Source: Nesterenkonia massiliensis
GTDB lineage: Bacteria; Actinomycetota; Actinomycetes; Actinomycetales; Micrococcaceae
Assembly (NCBI RefSeq): GCF_000455245.1
Contig: NZ_HG005170.1
Coordinates: 1 to 57,319, forward strand
Direction of reading: 5' to 3'
DNA length: 57,319 nt
Under the pieces are notes generated by a model. The model was given only the letters and a program-made list of their open reading frames with translations. It had not been told where the DNA came from and did not search any database. A program made the position numbers and the translations under genes. Every line of letters begins with the position of its first letter. The first letter of the stretch is position 1. Of the stretch, positions 1 to 8,813 are shown piece after piece.

Positions 1-375
1 ACTAAAATCGTTGACAATATCCCAGATGCCACGGAGGTAGTCAGACTCGGCCGACCCGGCGTACCAACCCAATCCGAGGTCCCCTCGCAGATGGAGTGCT
101 GGGTCTGAAAAGTAAATACAGCTGGCAGGGAATTTTCGTGCCCAGCTCCACCTTTGGAAGACGGGCGGATCGAACAAGGTTCGGCGGGCATCACCGGAGA
201 AAAAGACGATCAAGCGCTTGGATTGTGGTTTTGGCGCAAAAATGAACTCGTACAGGCTGTCCTCAGCGACGTGACTATAGATAGCGTGCTGAGCGAGGTC
301 TATAGAGAACCGCCCTTCCCACCGCAACTTGGGTATGTGTGCGAGCTTAGATATCGACGTCTTCTTTGCTTTCAC
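1..375 (-). CDS. Partial polysaccharide-locus protein of unknown function (runs off left edge)
   Basis: The minus strand is open from a GTG at 375 to the edge of the window, giving the first 125 residues of a protein whose 3' end is missing. The start was chosen because GAGG lies 5 nt upstream; a GTG two codons earlier is also possible. The product is not recognised with certainty. It has a hydrophobic strand followed by a small-residue turn (LIVFFSGDARR, about residues 55-65), then FQRWSW and CIYFSDPAL, then LGWYAG near residue 102. This layout recalls alpha/beta-hydrolase-like proteins found beside glycosyltransferases in bacterial capsule loci. That link is from memory of similar sequences and is an inference. 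It is divergent from the glycosyltransferase at 726, so the glycopolymer locus probably continues to the left of the window. Confidence 0.75.
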   Translation of the reverse strand, partial: MKAKKTSISKLAHIPKLRWEGRFSIDLAQHAIYSHVAEDSLYEFIFAPKPQSKRLIVFFSGDARRTLFDPPVFQRWSWARKFPASCIYFSDPALHLRGDLGLGWYAGSAESDYLRGIWDIVNDFS

Positions 376-725
376 TGCCACCTCAATGAGTCCGGAATAA
401 CCCCACCCCACCTTGGGAATGAGACAAACTGAGCTTACCTGGTCCAGACAAAGTGGACACAACCATGCTTTACTGCGGTGGGCACCGTCGCTGCATAAAT
501 CGAGCTGGCTACGTCCTTGAACGATTTAGGAGCTTCTCCGTTTCTTTGATTCCCGTCCGTGCTCTCGCAGCATAACGCGATCCCGCCGACGAGTTGGGTG
601 CTGCCAGGATCCTTGCATGATCGGGCAGTAGCAGGGATTACCTGAGCAAGGCGAGCTATACAGTTTCATATGGCGTGCCATAGTATGACGCGTCGTGAGG
701 AACAGCTAGTAGGAGAGCAGTAGTA
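376..725. other. Divergent intergenic region
   Basis: This 350-base stretch separates the left-edge gene from the glycosyltransferase at 726. No convincing gene was found in it on either strand. It looks richer in A and T than most of the window, as expected for promoters firing both ways. A TAGTAT hexamer near 682 could be a -10 element for the rightward gene, but no good -35 element is visible. Confidence 0.5.
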
Positions 726-3212
726 ATGAATGAAGTACAGACGCTGCTGAAACCTCGGCTGCTTCAGCAGTATTTGGACAACGCGGGATCATTCGGTGTC
801 GGCCTTGAGCGCACGGCGCTTCGCAGCGAATCTCTGCAGATGCGCGAATTGTTAGCGTTTGCATCAACACATGGCACGCTCACGTGGGAGCGACTCAAAG
901 TCCAGGTCCTCCAGCGCGCGGTTTCAGCACATTCCCTAGACCTGCAATGGCTAGGCCGCCTCGCCCATACGGTAGCGCTGCAGAATGTCCGGGCGAGCGA
1001 CACCGACTTCGCCATCGAAGCATTTACCTTGCTCAACTCCGTAGCAGAGCAGGGAGACAAACCTCGGCGCTTCAACAAACTGTTGGCCGAGCTGCTCTTC
1101 GAAGAAGGGCGCCTCGAAGAGCTGGACGCGCTGATTCTGCAGTACCCGGACATCAAGTCCCATTACTTCAGCTACATCGCAGTGGATTCACGGAGCCCTT
1201 TCATCAGAGGTGACGGGACGGCTCGGGAGTATGATCGATGGCTCGAAGGGTTTAACCGTCAGTTCATTCGCAACGGGTTGACTCCAGTGTTCTTAAACTC
1301 AAGTGAGGGCACCCCGTTCAACCGTCTCGACAGTCTTCCTGAACACGGACCTCAGCTTCCTGGACCGCTGGTCACCGTCATCATGACCAGCTTCAAGCCT
1401 GTGCGTGAGGACATTCTCCTCTCGGCGCGCTCGATACTGAAGCAGACTTGGAAGAACATTGAGCTGCTTATCGTGGATGACGCATCGCCAGCGGACTCGG
1501 CGCCGGTGCTAGACGAGCTTGAAGCACTGGATGACCGGGTGCGGGTAATTCGGTTGGAAGTCAACGGTGGAACCTACGCCGCTCGCAATGTGGGCATCTC
1601 CCAAGCGCGCGGTGAATTCATCACGGGACAGGACGCCGATGACTGGTCACACCCCCAGAGAATCGAAACCCAGGTCAACCACCTGCTACGTAACCCACAG
1701 AGACCCGGCAACCAGGTCTATACAGTCAACATGACGGAAGACTTGGTGCGTATCCGGCGCGGATACTTCCCCTTCATACCGAGCGCGCCGACGCTGATGG
1801 TCAGGACACCCATCATGCGCGAGCTCGGCGGTTACCTCCCCGCGCGAAAAGCCGCCGACAATGAGATGCGAGATCGTATCTCGGCTCTAGCCGGCACGGA
1901 TGTCTATCAAATCTCAGATCCACTGATCTTCATGCGCATCCTCCCGGATTCCCTCTCGCGATCTGACTTCCGGGCGGGCTGGCAGCACCCAGCCCGCAGG
2001 GCGTTCTGGAGCAGCTACAAGACTTGGCACGCACGCGCGAAGCCGGCTGAACTTCGTCGCGCCGCAGGTCAGGCGAGTCCTATCTACATTCCGCCTAGAT
2101 TCACATCGCCTCCAGATAGCCCGCAGACTCTCGATGCGGTATTCGTAGCTGACTGGTGCGAGCTAGGAGAAACCCAAGAGCTCGCCCTGGAAGAAATCCG
2201 GCGTCTGCTCAAGGATGGTCGCCGAGTGGGGGTCATGCACATGGAGAACGCCCTTCACCTTTCGGAATACTCGCGTACTTTCATAGCCCCGGTGCAAGAA
2301 CTCATCTCGCAGGGGAAAGTCGCGTCCGTTCTCGCCGATGAGGACTTCTACAGGGTTCACCTTGTGTTGGTAAGGAACCCACAGCTTCTAGAGTTCGTGC
2401 CGGACGGAAGCGTCGCTTTTGACGTAGGGACTGTGGCAGTCATCGCGGGGAAGAAACCCTGGGACTCAGCGGACTTCCAGGTGCACTATGTACCTAAGGA
2501 CTGCGCCACCAACGCCCAGGTCTTCTTCGGAGTACGTCCCACATGGATCGCTCAGTCATCTGACGTGCTCTCGGAGCTCAAAGGCTTTGTAGAGCCGGAC
2601 GAGTTACTGGAGCAGCTCCACGTCACCAGGGTTAACGCAGCTCAGTGGAAGGTCCGCAGAACTCGTCACCGTAATACCCGCCCCGTCATCGGACGCTGGG
2701 CGGGAGATCGCGAAGTCCTGTGGCCGGACTCGCCTGAAACCATTGAGCAGATCTATCCCACCGACGGCTCTGCAGATGTTCGCCTCTACGGTGACCCGTC
2801 CTCGGCTCTTCGTGCTTTAGGTTCCGCGCGTCTGCCAGCGTCCTGGCTGAGCTTCAGGCAGCACGAAATCAGTAGGCGCACTTACTACCGGTCGGTGGAC
2901 TTCTTCGTGCACTTTGACCGGGGTTCGGAGGCGCCGGACGTCAGTCTCGCGGTCCTCGAAGCCTTGGCTTCCGGATGCATCGTCGTCCTTCCTCCGGCGT
3001 ACCTCCCCATCTACGGGGATGCCGCCGTGTACGCCGACGCTCACGACGTAAGAAGCACCGTGAATTTCTATATGGAACGGCCGTCAGAATACCTCCGTCA
3101 ATCGCAGCAAGGTATAGAGTTTGCGAGCACTTACGGGGCCCATGTTTCGGATGACCCCGTCCAGCAACTGCTACGCCACGCTGACCACGCCTCGGAGGTA
3201 TTATCCCGGTGA
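726..3212 (+). CDS. Family 2 glycosyltransferase with GT-B-like C-terminus
   Basis: An 828-residue protein. A GT2 (GT-A fold) domain spans about residues 212-400. It opens with VTVIMTSFKP, carries the nucleotide-binding VDDAS motif, and has DADDW near residue 303 as the metal-binding DxD-type site. The first 200 residues are helical-looking and unrecognised. Near residue 738 the C-terminus has SLAVLEALASGCIVVLP, which resembles the donor-binding end of GT4 (GT-B) enzymes, so two glycosyltransferase types may be joined. No signal peptide or membrane segment is seen, so it should act in the cytoplasm on a nascent surface glycan. The start ATG follows GGAG. The stop overlaps the next start by 4 bp, which indicates co-translation. 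Donor and acceptor sugars cannot be told from sequence. Confidence 0.85.
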   Translation: MNEVQTLLKPRLLQQYLDNAGSFGVGLERTALRSESLQMRELLAFASTHGTLTWERLKVQVLQRAVSAHSLDLQWLGRLAHTVALQNVRASDTDFAIEAFTLLNSVAEQGDKPRRFNKLLAELLFEEGRLEELDALILQYPDIKSHYFSYIAVDSRSPFIRGDGTAREYDRWLEGFNRQFIRNGLTPVFLNSSEGTPFNRLDSLPEHGPQLPGPLVTVIMTSFKPVREDILLSARSILKQTWKNIELLIVDDASPADSAPVLDELEALDDRVRVIRLEVNGGTYAARNVGISQARGEFITGQDADDWSHPQRIETQVNHLLRNPQRPGNQVYTVNMTEDLVRIRRGYFPFIPSAPTLMVRTPIMRELGGYLPARKAADNEMRDRISALAGTDVYQISDPLIFMRILPDSLSRSDFRAGWQHPARRAFWSSYKTWHARAKPAELRRAAGQASPIYIPPRFTSPPDSPQTLDAVFVADWCELGETQELALEEIRRLLKDGRRVGVMHMENALHLSEYSRTFIAPVQELISQGKVASVLADEDFYRVHLVLVRNPQLLEFVPDGSVAFDVGTVAVIAGKKPWDSADFQVHYVPKDCATNAQVFFGVRPTWIAQSSDVLSELKGFVEPDELLEQLHVTRVNAAQWKVRRTRHRNTRPVIGRWAGDREVLWPDSPETIEQIYPTDGSADVRLYGDPSSALRALGSARLPASWLSFRQHEISRRTYYRSVDFFVHFDRGSEAPDVSLAVLEALASGCIVVLPPAYLPIYGDAAVYADAHDVRSTVNFYMERPSEYLRQSQQGIEFASTYGAHVSDDPVQQLLRHADHASEVLSR

Positions 3213-3625
3213 AACTTCTGCCCATTGCTCAGATCATTTTTTTCACTATCAGCGCTCTGGCACTCTTGGGGGTTGCGCTTGCTGTGTTCGCGGAACACTG
3301 GCGATTCGCTGCCGGCGCCGCGACCGTCAGCGCAGTGTTTTTCATGGGCCTTGTTGCGCTGACACTAGCTTTCCTGCAGCGGCAACTACGGATAATCCGG
3401 GCGCGGGTACGTACCATCGATCAAGAACTGATGCAGAACCGTCACATTGCAGCTGGAGTCCGGCGCATTGACGACAGAACTGCTGATCGTTTCAAGATGA
3501 TGGAGGCAACAGAAGCGCGGCTTGAAGCTGCTGAGCGTCGCCTCCTTGCCACCTTCGAAGCGCACCGCTTTCAGCTGGAAGACGAGCTCGCAGAGCTGAA
3601 AGAAGCTCGCAGTCCCCAACAGTAA
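3209..3625 (+). CDS. Small membrane protein with two TM helices and a coiled coil
   Basis: A 138-residue protein starting at a GTG that overlaps the preceding glycosyltransferase stop (GTGA). Two hydrophobic helices lie at about residues 4-24 and 32-54. The rest, about 58-135, is rich in Glu, Arg, Ala and Leu with heptad-like spacing and should form a cytoplasmic coiled coil. No catalytic motif is visible. Its translational coupling to the glycosyltransferase suggests a membrane anchor or scaffold for a polysaccharide assembly complex, but that is inference from position. It belongs to no family I can name. Confidence 0.75.
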   Translation: MKLLPIAQIIFFTISALALLGVALAVFAEHWRFAAGAATVSAVFFMGLVALTLAFLQRQLRIIRARVRTIDQELMQNRHIAAGVRRIDDRTADRFKMMEATEARLEAAERRLLATFEAHRFQLEDELAELKEARSPQQ

Positions 3626-3709
3626 AGCCAGACCTACTTAACTGTGCCCTTTGGGCGTTTAGCTCGTTCAATACCCTGCCGTTTCGATTTGTCAGAAGTG
3701 GGAGAACCC

Positions 3710-4984
3710 ATGCAGTTCATCGGACATACACGCTTCAGCGTGTACTCCTATCAGTCGGATAAGTTTGCCGCCACCCGCGGCAAGTCAGATGAAAAGAGCT
3801 ACCGGAACTGGTTGTACGCTCCTGAGCGGATGGCCCCCCGGACTGAGATCTTCATCAACGAGTCACTTCCGCAGATCCAGCGCGCCATGGGTGAGACCCA
3901 CCAAGTCGCCCATGTGGTCTGCTACTCCCCTTCACTGCCCGACGAGTACCTCAGCGCTCTCCAGAATGCAGAGCACAAATACGAGTTCTTGCATCTGTAT
4001 GAGGTCAACTCAGCCGTCAGCGGCACCGCTCCGCCAGTCGAAGCGATTCGTGCGGTTGCGGGGTGGACTGATGGCCAGACTCAGCGTTTGGGGATCTACC
4101 GTTTGGATGACGATGACCTGATCGCTGAGGACTATTTCGACCGGATGGCTCGCTACGGTGCCGCGGCCGAACCCGGCTGGCGCGTATCCCTGGGATATGG
4201 GTTCTCTGCCATACGGTCCAAGGGAGAGTACTACTTTGCTCGGCGCGACTATCACCCCATGGCCAGCGTGGGCATGATGTCTGTTGCTCAGCTCAACCCC
4301 GAAGGAGAGCTGGAAGGCCTTCACGACACCGCACACCAGTACAGCGATACCGGCGGCCCCGTCATCGTCGATTCCGAGCATCCCGGATTCTTCCGCACAC
4401 GGCACTCAGGCCAGGACAACATTCTGGCCAAGTACAAAGGCCAAGATTTCCTCTCCGCTGCCGTAGCAGAAATGCGCCGCTGGCAGCCACAGGACGTCAA
4501 AGACGTCGTCGCCAAATTCCCCATACTGCAGGGCAGAGTGCACAAAGCCCTCACGCCAGTGGATTCGGCGGTCAACCTGGTTGACTCACCCATTGAACTA
4601 AGCGCGGAGCCCACGCGCTTCAACGCACCATTCCAGGACGGGTGCGTCCTGGTCATGGAACTCGAAGGACGATTCGAGAAGGGACAGGTCAAAGTCCGCT
4701 ACTCCGTGAGCGCCGATGAGGGACAGGACGTGGCTGATAAAGCCACCCGCGAGTACTTCTCGGCGCAGCTGGTGGACTACGACCAGGAGTCCGGGTACTT
4801 CGAACCTGTTGCCACCAACGAACGAGGCCCGAAACGGCACCTGGTCATCAGATGCCCAGAGGGACTCCGGTTGGAAGAAGTCGCGGTGATATCGAAGCGG
4901 AAGAAAAATCCCGTGATCCTCAAAGAACTCAGCGTCCGCCCGCTTCTGGACACTGACGCCTCCGCTGAGACGGCTGTCAGCTAG
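3710..4984 (+). CDS. Putative rhamnosyltransferase-like glycosyltransferase (PF11316 type)
   Basis: A 424-residue protein. The ATG at 3710 is preferred over an in-frame GTG at 3644 because GGGAG lies just upstream and the typical N-terminus FIGHTRFSVYSY begins directly after it. An acidic cluster in RLDDDDLI (about residues 133-136) followed by a Phe-rich segment fits the metal and nucleotide site of GT-A enzymes and matches the pattern of the putative rhamnosyltransferase family PF11316. The C-terminal 100 residues look beta-rich and unassigned. It lies in the glycopolymer locus downstream of the GT2 and membrane protein. Its stop codon overlaps that of the minus-strand GT2 that converges on it. 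The transferred sugar is not determinable here. Confidence 0.75.
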   Translation: MQFIGHTRFSVYSYQSDKFAATRGKSDEKSYRNWLYAPERMAPRTEIFINESLPQIQRAMGETHQVAHVVCYSPSLPDEYLSALQNAEHKYEFLHLYEVNSAVSGTAPPVEAIRAVAGWTDGQTQRLGIYRLDDDDLIAEDYFDRMARYGAAAEPGWRVSLGYGFSAIRSKGEYYFARRDYHPMASVGMMSVAQLNPEGELEGLHDTAHQYSDTGGPVIVDSEHPGFFRTRHSGQDNILAKYKGQDFLSAAVAEMRRWQPQDVKDVVAKFPILQGRVHKALTPVDSAVNLVDSPIELSAEPTRFNAPFQDGCVLVMELEGRFEKGQVKVRYSVSADEGQDVADKATREYFSAQLVDYDQESGYFEPVATNERGPKRHLVIRCPEGLRLEEVAVISKRKKNPVILKELSVRPLLDTDASAETAVS

Positions 4985-6126
4985 CTGGTCAGCGAGTCGC
5001 CACCGCCGCGCGCGGCAGACGCCGCCTGGCGCACAGTATCCTCCTCAGCAGAGTCCAGGGCGGCCAAGAACTGCTGCGCCTCAGGAACTAGGCGGGTTCG
5101 GGAGGTCTGGGCACCATAGAGCTCAGACAGCGCTTTGGCCTGGCTCGCTAGGTCCAGAATGGCGCGGTCTTGGGATTCTCTCTTGCGCAGCACCAGTACT
5201 GGGATGTGCAGCTTCAGCAGTCGGTTCCAATAGTCCGCCCGCATCCGCCCAGCCCGCTGCGCGAGCTCTCCACCTTGGCCACGCGCCAGAGCCATCAGTC
5301 CAAAACAGTCATGAATGAACTGCAGCTGCTGGTGCGCCGGAACCTCAGCCCGAGACACATGCACTCGGTGCTGCGAGTCCGGTTCTTCCAGGGTGATGAA
5401 GTAGCAGTCCACGTCCTCTACCAGGGCGACCTTGTCCGCGTAGAGAAACGCGGCCACCATGAACGGGTGGTCACTGGCGTAGATCAGCGACTCATTGAAG
5501 CGGTAGGGCAGCCTGCGCGCGAAATCTGTCCGGAAGAGCTTCTGCACGTGCAGGCTGTTCAGCCAGCCGGCGTGGTAGCCCTTCACTTTAGGGTCCTTAG
5601 GGGGCAAGACGTTCGGCGCTGAACGGTTCACGCCCACGTACCGGCCCACCACCAGATCGGCAGATGTCTCACGGGCCTGCGCCACCATGCTGTTCAGCGC
5701 CTGGTCGCCGAGGTAATCATCGGCGTCAAGGAAGAAGACAAACTCGCCCCGGGCGGCGTCGAGGATAGTGTTCCTGCCCTTCGACGGGCTACCCGTTCCG
5801 CGGTGGCGGGCCACGGTGAACCCGGCCCAGTCTGCGCTGTCCTTATAGGCGCTGGCGGTCTTCACCGTGGCATCAGTGGATCCGTCATCCACCACCAGCA
5901 CTTCAATATAGGAAGTCCCCAGGCTCTGGGCGGCGACGCTCTCTAGGCAGCGGCCTACTCGCTGCGCATCCTGGTGCGTGGTGATCCCTACGGTGACGAT
6001 GGGGACGGCGGTGCCACTGGCTGGATTGGGCGAGGGGATGCGAGGGTTTGCCTGGGGTTGCCGCTTTCGCGGCGTACCTGTGCGCAGGATCCGCCTAGTG
6101 GCTTTCTGCAGGAAGCTGCGCGGCAT
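4981..6126 (-). CDS. Family 2 glycosyltransferase
   Basis: A 381-residue cytoplasmic enzyme. A basic, proline-rich N-terminus (about 40 residues) precedes a classic GT2 domain: VPIVTVGITTHQD from residue 41, VVDDGSTDAT near 79, and DADDY at 134-138 as the DxD site after GRNTILDAARGEF. The rest is the usual helical acceptor region. The ATG is preceded by AGGAGAGG at a good distance. The gene runs opposite to its neighbours: it converges with the PF11316-like gene, sharing stop-codon bases, and diverges from the TupA-like genes. It most likely adds one residue of the surface polymer, with unknown specificity. Confidence 0.88.
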   Translation of the reverse strand: MPRSFLQKATRRILRTGTPRKRQPQANPRIPSPNPASGTAVPIVTVGITTHQDAQRVGRCLESVAAQSLGTSYIEVLVVDDGSTDATVKTASAYKDSADWAGFTVARHRGTGSPSKGRNTILDAARGEFVFFLDADDYLGDQALNSMVAQARETSADLVVGRYVGVNRSAPNVLPPKDPKVKGYHAGWLNSLHVQKLFRTDFARRLPYRFNESLIYASDHPFMVAAFLYADKVALVEDVDCYFITLEEPDSQHRVHVSRAEVPAHQQLQFIHDCFGLMALARGQGGELAQRAGRMRADYWNRLLKLHIPVLVLRKRESQDRAILDLASQAKALSELYGAQTSRTRLVPEAQQFLAALDSAEEDTVRQAASAARGGGDSLTS

Positions 6127-6364
6127 CCGATCCTCTCCTCATACTGTGATGTGCTCAGATCTCAGCACATGCTCAATCGCCTCTGCTCTCGGGCGGAACC
6201 TCTGTGTCTGGGACTTGTCACAACTTACTAGAACTTTTCTCCTCTGCATCCGGCACCACTGTGGCCCCTGCTTCTCACAAGGGTGTTCTGCGCGATGCGT
6301 CAAGGTGACCACGGTACGCTCGGGGACAATGTGCTGACCGCCGCGTTCCCGCCGGCCTTACAGA

Positions 6365-7537
6365 ATGGATCCCGCAGTGGCTAGACCTCAACGTAGACGT
6401 GACTCGCCTTTTATGAAGTTCACCACTGCGGAGTACTACAACCGTGGCACCAAGCTGCGACGGGACCTCACGAATAAGACTTTCGTGCACCAGCTGCTGC
6501 GGGACAAGACCCTGGGTGGCCAGCACATAGGTCTCCCTACTCAGCACGCCATCCTCACCTCGCCGGAACAGATCACTGATGAAGTTCTCGGCGAGCGAGT
6601 TGCTCTGAAATTCGCCCATGGCTGGTCCGCAAAGGGTGTGATGCTCTTAGAGCGCATCGGCGAGCACCAGTACTTCGACCACATGAGCTTGCGTGAGCGC
6701 AGCTTGGACAATATTCGCCGCTCACAGCAGGCGATTCTGGCGAAGTTCCCCAAGAAGAAGGCAGCTTGGATTGTGGAGGACTTCCTGCAGGGAGCCCAGC
6801 CCGGCGGGGTGCCCTACGACTACAAGTTCTATATGTTCCAAGATCAGATAGGCGTGGTGGCCCAGATTGACCGTAATTCATCCCCGCTGCGAGCAGTGAT
6901 GCTCGATGGAAACCTCAAGCCCCTCACGCTGGGGCGGGATTACTGGACAGGACGCAATGACACCCAGCTGACGGTCCCGCTGGTACCGCGTTCGGCTGTC
7001 ATGCTCTCCCGCTGGGCCATCGAGCTGGCAAAGATGACCGACGCGCCTTTCTCCCGCATAGACCTCTACGACACTGTGGACGGCCCATACTTCGGCGAGT
7101 TCACCTTCTCCACCGGCGCGGAGATCAAAGGACGCGTCACCTACAGTCGAGCTATCGATGACCATCTCGACGAGCTCTTCAATGAGGCCCAACGGGAACT
7201 CAACGGGGAGACCGTGACCCCGCGGGATACCTTCAGCACAGCTCTCCAGACTCTTGAGCCTGAGGTCATCGCGGCCCAACCGGTGATGGACCTCCAGCAG
7301 TACCAGCGCTACGCCTATTACCTGCACAATCAGGGTAGCCTGGGTGGCTACCGCCTGGCTCAAGCCCAACAGGCACTGGTGGAACATGGCGCGGAGGAGA
7401 CCATCAACCGTTACGTGGTGGATGCCCACCATGCCGCCCGACGCAGCGCCCGCAGACTGGGCGCGCCTCCCAGCAACCGCGTGACCCAGCAGGCCAAGCG
7501 GGTCTACCGCAAAGTCTCCAAGCTGTTGCCCGTCTAA
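6365..7537 (+). CDS. TupA-like ATP-grasp protein, copy 1
   Basis: A 390-residue protein of the TupA-like ATP-grasp family (PF14305), named after a teichuronic acid locus gene and common in surface polysaccharide clusters. Visible family features are the LRDKTLGG segment near residue 44, ALKFAHGWSAKG as an ATP-grasp lysine and loop region, WIVEDFL, DYKFYMF, and the late acidic metal site RIDLYDT followed by FGEFTF. Members are thought to form amide or ester-type links using ATP, but the substrate is unknown. The start at 6365 lacks a clear ribosome binding site; it is kept because its first 20 residues align with those of the next gene. It is followed after 17 nt by a close paralogue, so the pair arose by tandem duplication. 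Confidence 0.82.
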   Translation: MDPAVARPQRRRDSPFMKFTTAEYYNRGTKLRRDLTNKTFVHQLLRDKTLGGQHIGLPTQHAILTSPEQITDEVLGERVALKFAHGWSAKGVMLLERIGEHQYFDHMSLRERSLDNIRRSQQAILAKFPKKKAAWIVEDFLQGAQPGGVPYDYKFYMFQDQIGVVAQIDRNSSPLRAVMLDGNLKPLTLGRDYWTGRNDTQLTVPLVPRSAVMLSRWAIELAKMTDAPFSRIDLYDTVDGPYFGEFTFSTGAEIKGRVTYSRAIDDHLDELFNEAQRELNGETVTPRDTFSTALQTLEPEVIAAQPVMDLQQYQRYAYYLHNQGSLGGYRLAQAQQALVEHGAEETINRYVVDAHHAARRSARRLGAPPSNRVTQQAKRVYRKVSKLLPV

Positions 7538-7554
7538 AGGAGAAGCACACCTAT

Positions 7555-8760
7555 ATGCCACCAGCGACGCGCCCGCGTGCCAAAAAGTCACCCTTCCTAC
7601 AGTTCACCGCTGCGGAATTCCGCCAACGCGGCACCAGGTTGCGTCAGCAGCTCTCGGATAAGACCTATGTCCAAGAGCTACTCAGAGACAAGACCCTGGG
7701 CGGGACCACCATCGGTCTGCCCAAGCAGTACGCCAAGCTGACCTCACCGGAGCAGATCACCCCAGAGATCCTGGGGGAGCGGACCGCGCTGAAATTCGCA
7801 CACGGTTGGTCCGCCAAGGGGGTCATGCTGCTGGAGAAACTCGGCGAGAACCGGTACTTCGACCATATGGCCATGCGGGAATGCACCCTGGAGCGCATCC
7901 GGGAGAAGCAGCAGGCTGTGGCAGCGGCGTTCGGAAGGAAGAACCCGGTCTGGATTGTGGAAGAGTTCCTCCGCGGAGCTCAGCCAGGGGAGGTGCCCTT
8001 TGACTACAAGTTCTATATGTTCCAGGGGCAGATTGCCATGGTCGCCCAGATTGACCGCAACTCTTCTCCGCCGAAGATGATCAAGCTCAAAGGCAATCTC
8101 ACACCCTTTACGCCGGGAAAGGACTATTGGGCTAAGCCTAAGGACCTTCAGCCCGCGGTGCCGGTGGTGCCCCGTTCAGCTGTGATGCTCTCGCGCTGGG
8201 CGATCGAACTGTCCACCATGACAGATGCCCCCTTTGTGCGGGTAGACCTTTATGACACGGTGGATGGCCCCTACTTCGGGGAATTCACCTTCTCCTCCGG
8301 CGCGGAGTTCAAAGGCACCGTCACCTACAGCCCAAAGATGCTTAACCGGTTCGACCAGCTCTTCGGTGACGCCCAGCGCCGCCTCGACGGTGAGGAGACG
8401 GACCTGCCGGCAGGTTGGAGCACCCTGCTGCAGTCCCTTGACCCGCAGGTTCTCGCTGAGCACCCGCAGATTCCGCTGCCGGAATATGAACGCTTCAGCT
8501 ACCTGCTGCACAATCACGGAAGCGTGGGTGCGCGACGCCTGGCAGAAGCCCAGAAGGACCTGCTTCACGGTGCCGAGGACGACGCCACCGCGCGCCGCAT
8601 CAACCGGTACCTCACGCAGGCGCATAAAGCCGCCGGGCTACGCGCAGTAGAGCAGCAGAAGAAGCTCGGGTCCACAGACTCGCAAGCGCTGAAGATGGGC
8701 CGAAAAGTGTACAAGAAGGCAGCATCGCGCATTGGAGCCCCAAGAGGACCCAAGTCCTAG
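7555..8760 (+). CDS. TupA-like ATP-grasp protein, copy 2
   Basis: A 401-residue paralogue of the preceding gene, near-identical over its motifs: LRDKTLGG, ALKFAHGWSAKG, WIVEEFL, DYKFYMF, RVDLYDT and FGEFTF. All the residues expected to bind ATP and metal are kept in both copies, so neither looks like a decaying duplicate. Differences concentrate in the C-terminal third, which may set acceptor choice. AGGAGAAG lies about 9 nt before the ATG. Two working copies next to each other suggest two similar ligation steps in one glycopolymer, which is an inference. Confidence 0.82.
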   Translation: MPPATRPRAKKSPFLQFTAAEFRQRGTRLRQQLSDKTYVQELLRDKTLGGTTIGLPKQYAKLTSPEQITPEILGERTALKFAHGWSAKGVMLLEKLGENRYFDHMAMRECTLERIREKQQAVAAAFGRKNPVWIVEEFLRGAQPGEVPFDYKFYMFQGQIAMVAQIDRNSSPPKMIKLKGNLTPFTPGKDYWAKPKDLQPAVPVVPRSAVMLSRWAIELSTMTDAPFVRVDLYDTVDGPYFGEFTFSSGAEFKGTVTYSPKMLNRFDQLFGDAQRRLDGEETDLPAGWSTLLQSLDPQVLAEHPQIPLPEYERFSYLLHNHGSVGARRLAEAQKDLLHGAEDDATARRINRYLTQAHKAAGLRAVEQQKKLGSTDSQALKMGRKVYKKAASRIGAPRGPKS

Positions 8761-8798
8761 GAACGCGAGGGCAGCGCTCTCTGTCAGCTAGGGGTGAG

Positions 8799-8804
8799 TA
8801 GACT
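8799..8804 (+). promoter_or_regulatory. -10-like hexamer of a near-leaderless start
   Basis: TAGACT lies 9 nt before the ATG at 8814, and no ribosome binding site is visible. A transcript starting 6-7 nt after the hexamer would have almost no leader. No clear -35 element is seen. Confidence 0.4.
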
Positions 8805-8813
8805 TCCGTCTCG

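Noticed and set aside
11-16. TTGACA as a -35 promoter element
   Set aside because: It lies inside the coding sequence of the left-edge gene and has no matching -10 element toward any gene.
154-432. 92-residue plus-strand frame
   Set aside because: It overlaps the minus-strand partial gene, which has a much more protein-like sequence. The plus frame has no ribosome binding site and no recognisable motif.
3644-3709. Upstream GTG start for the PF11316-like gene
   Set aside because: No ribosome binding site precedes it, and the typical protein start follows the ATG at 3710, which has GGGAG in front.
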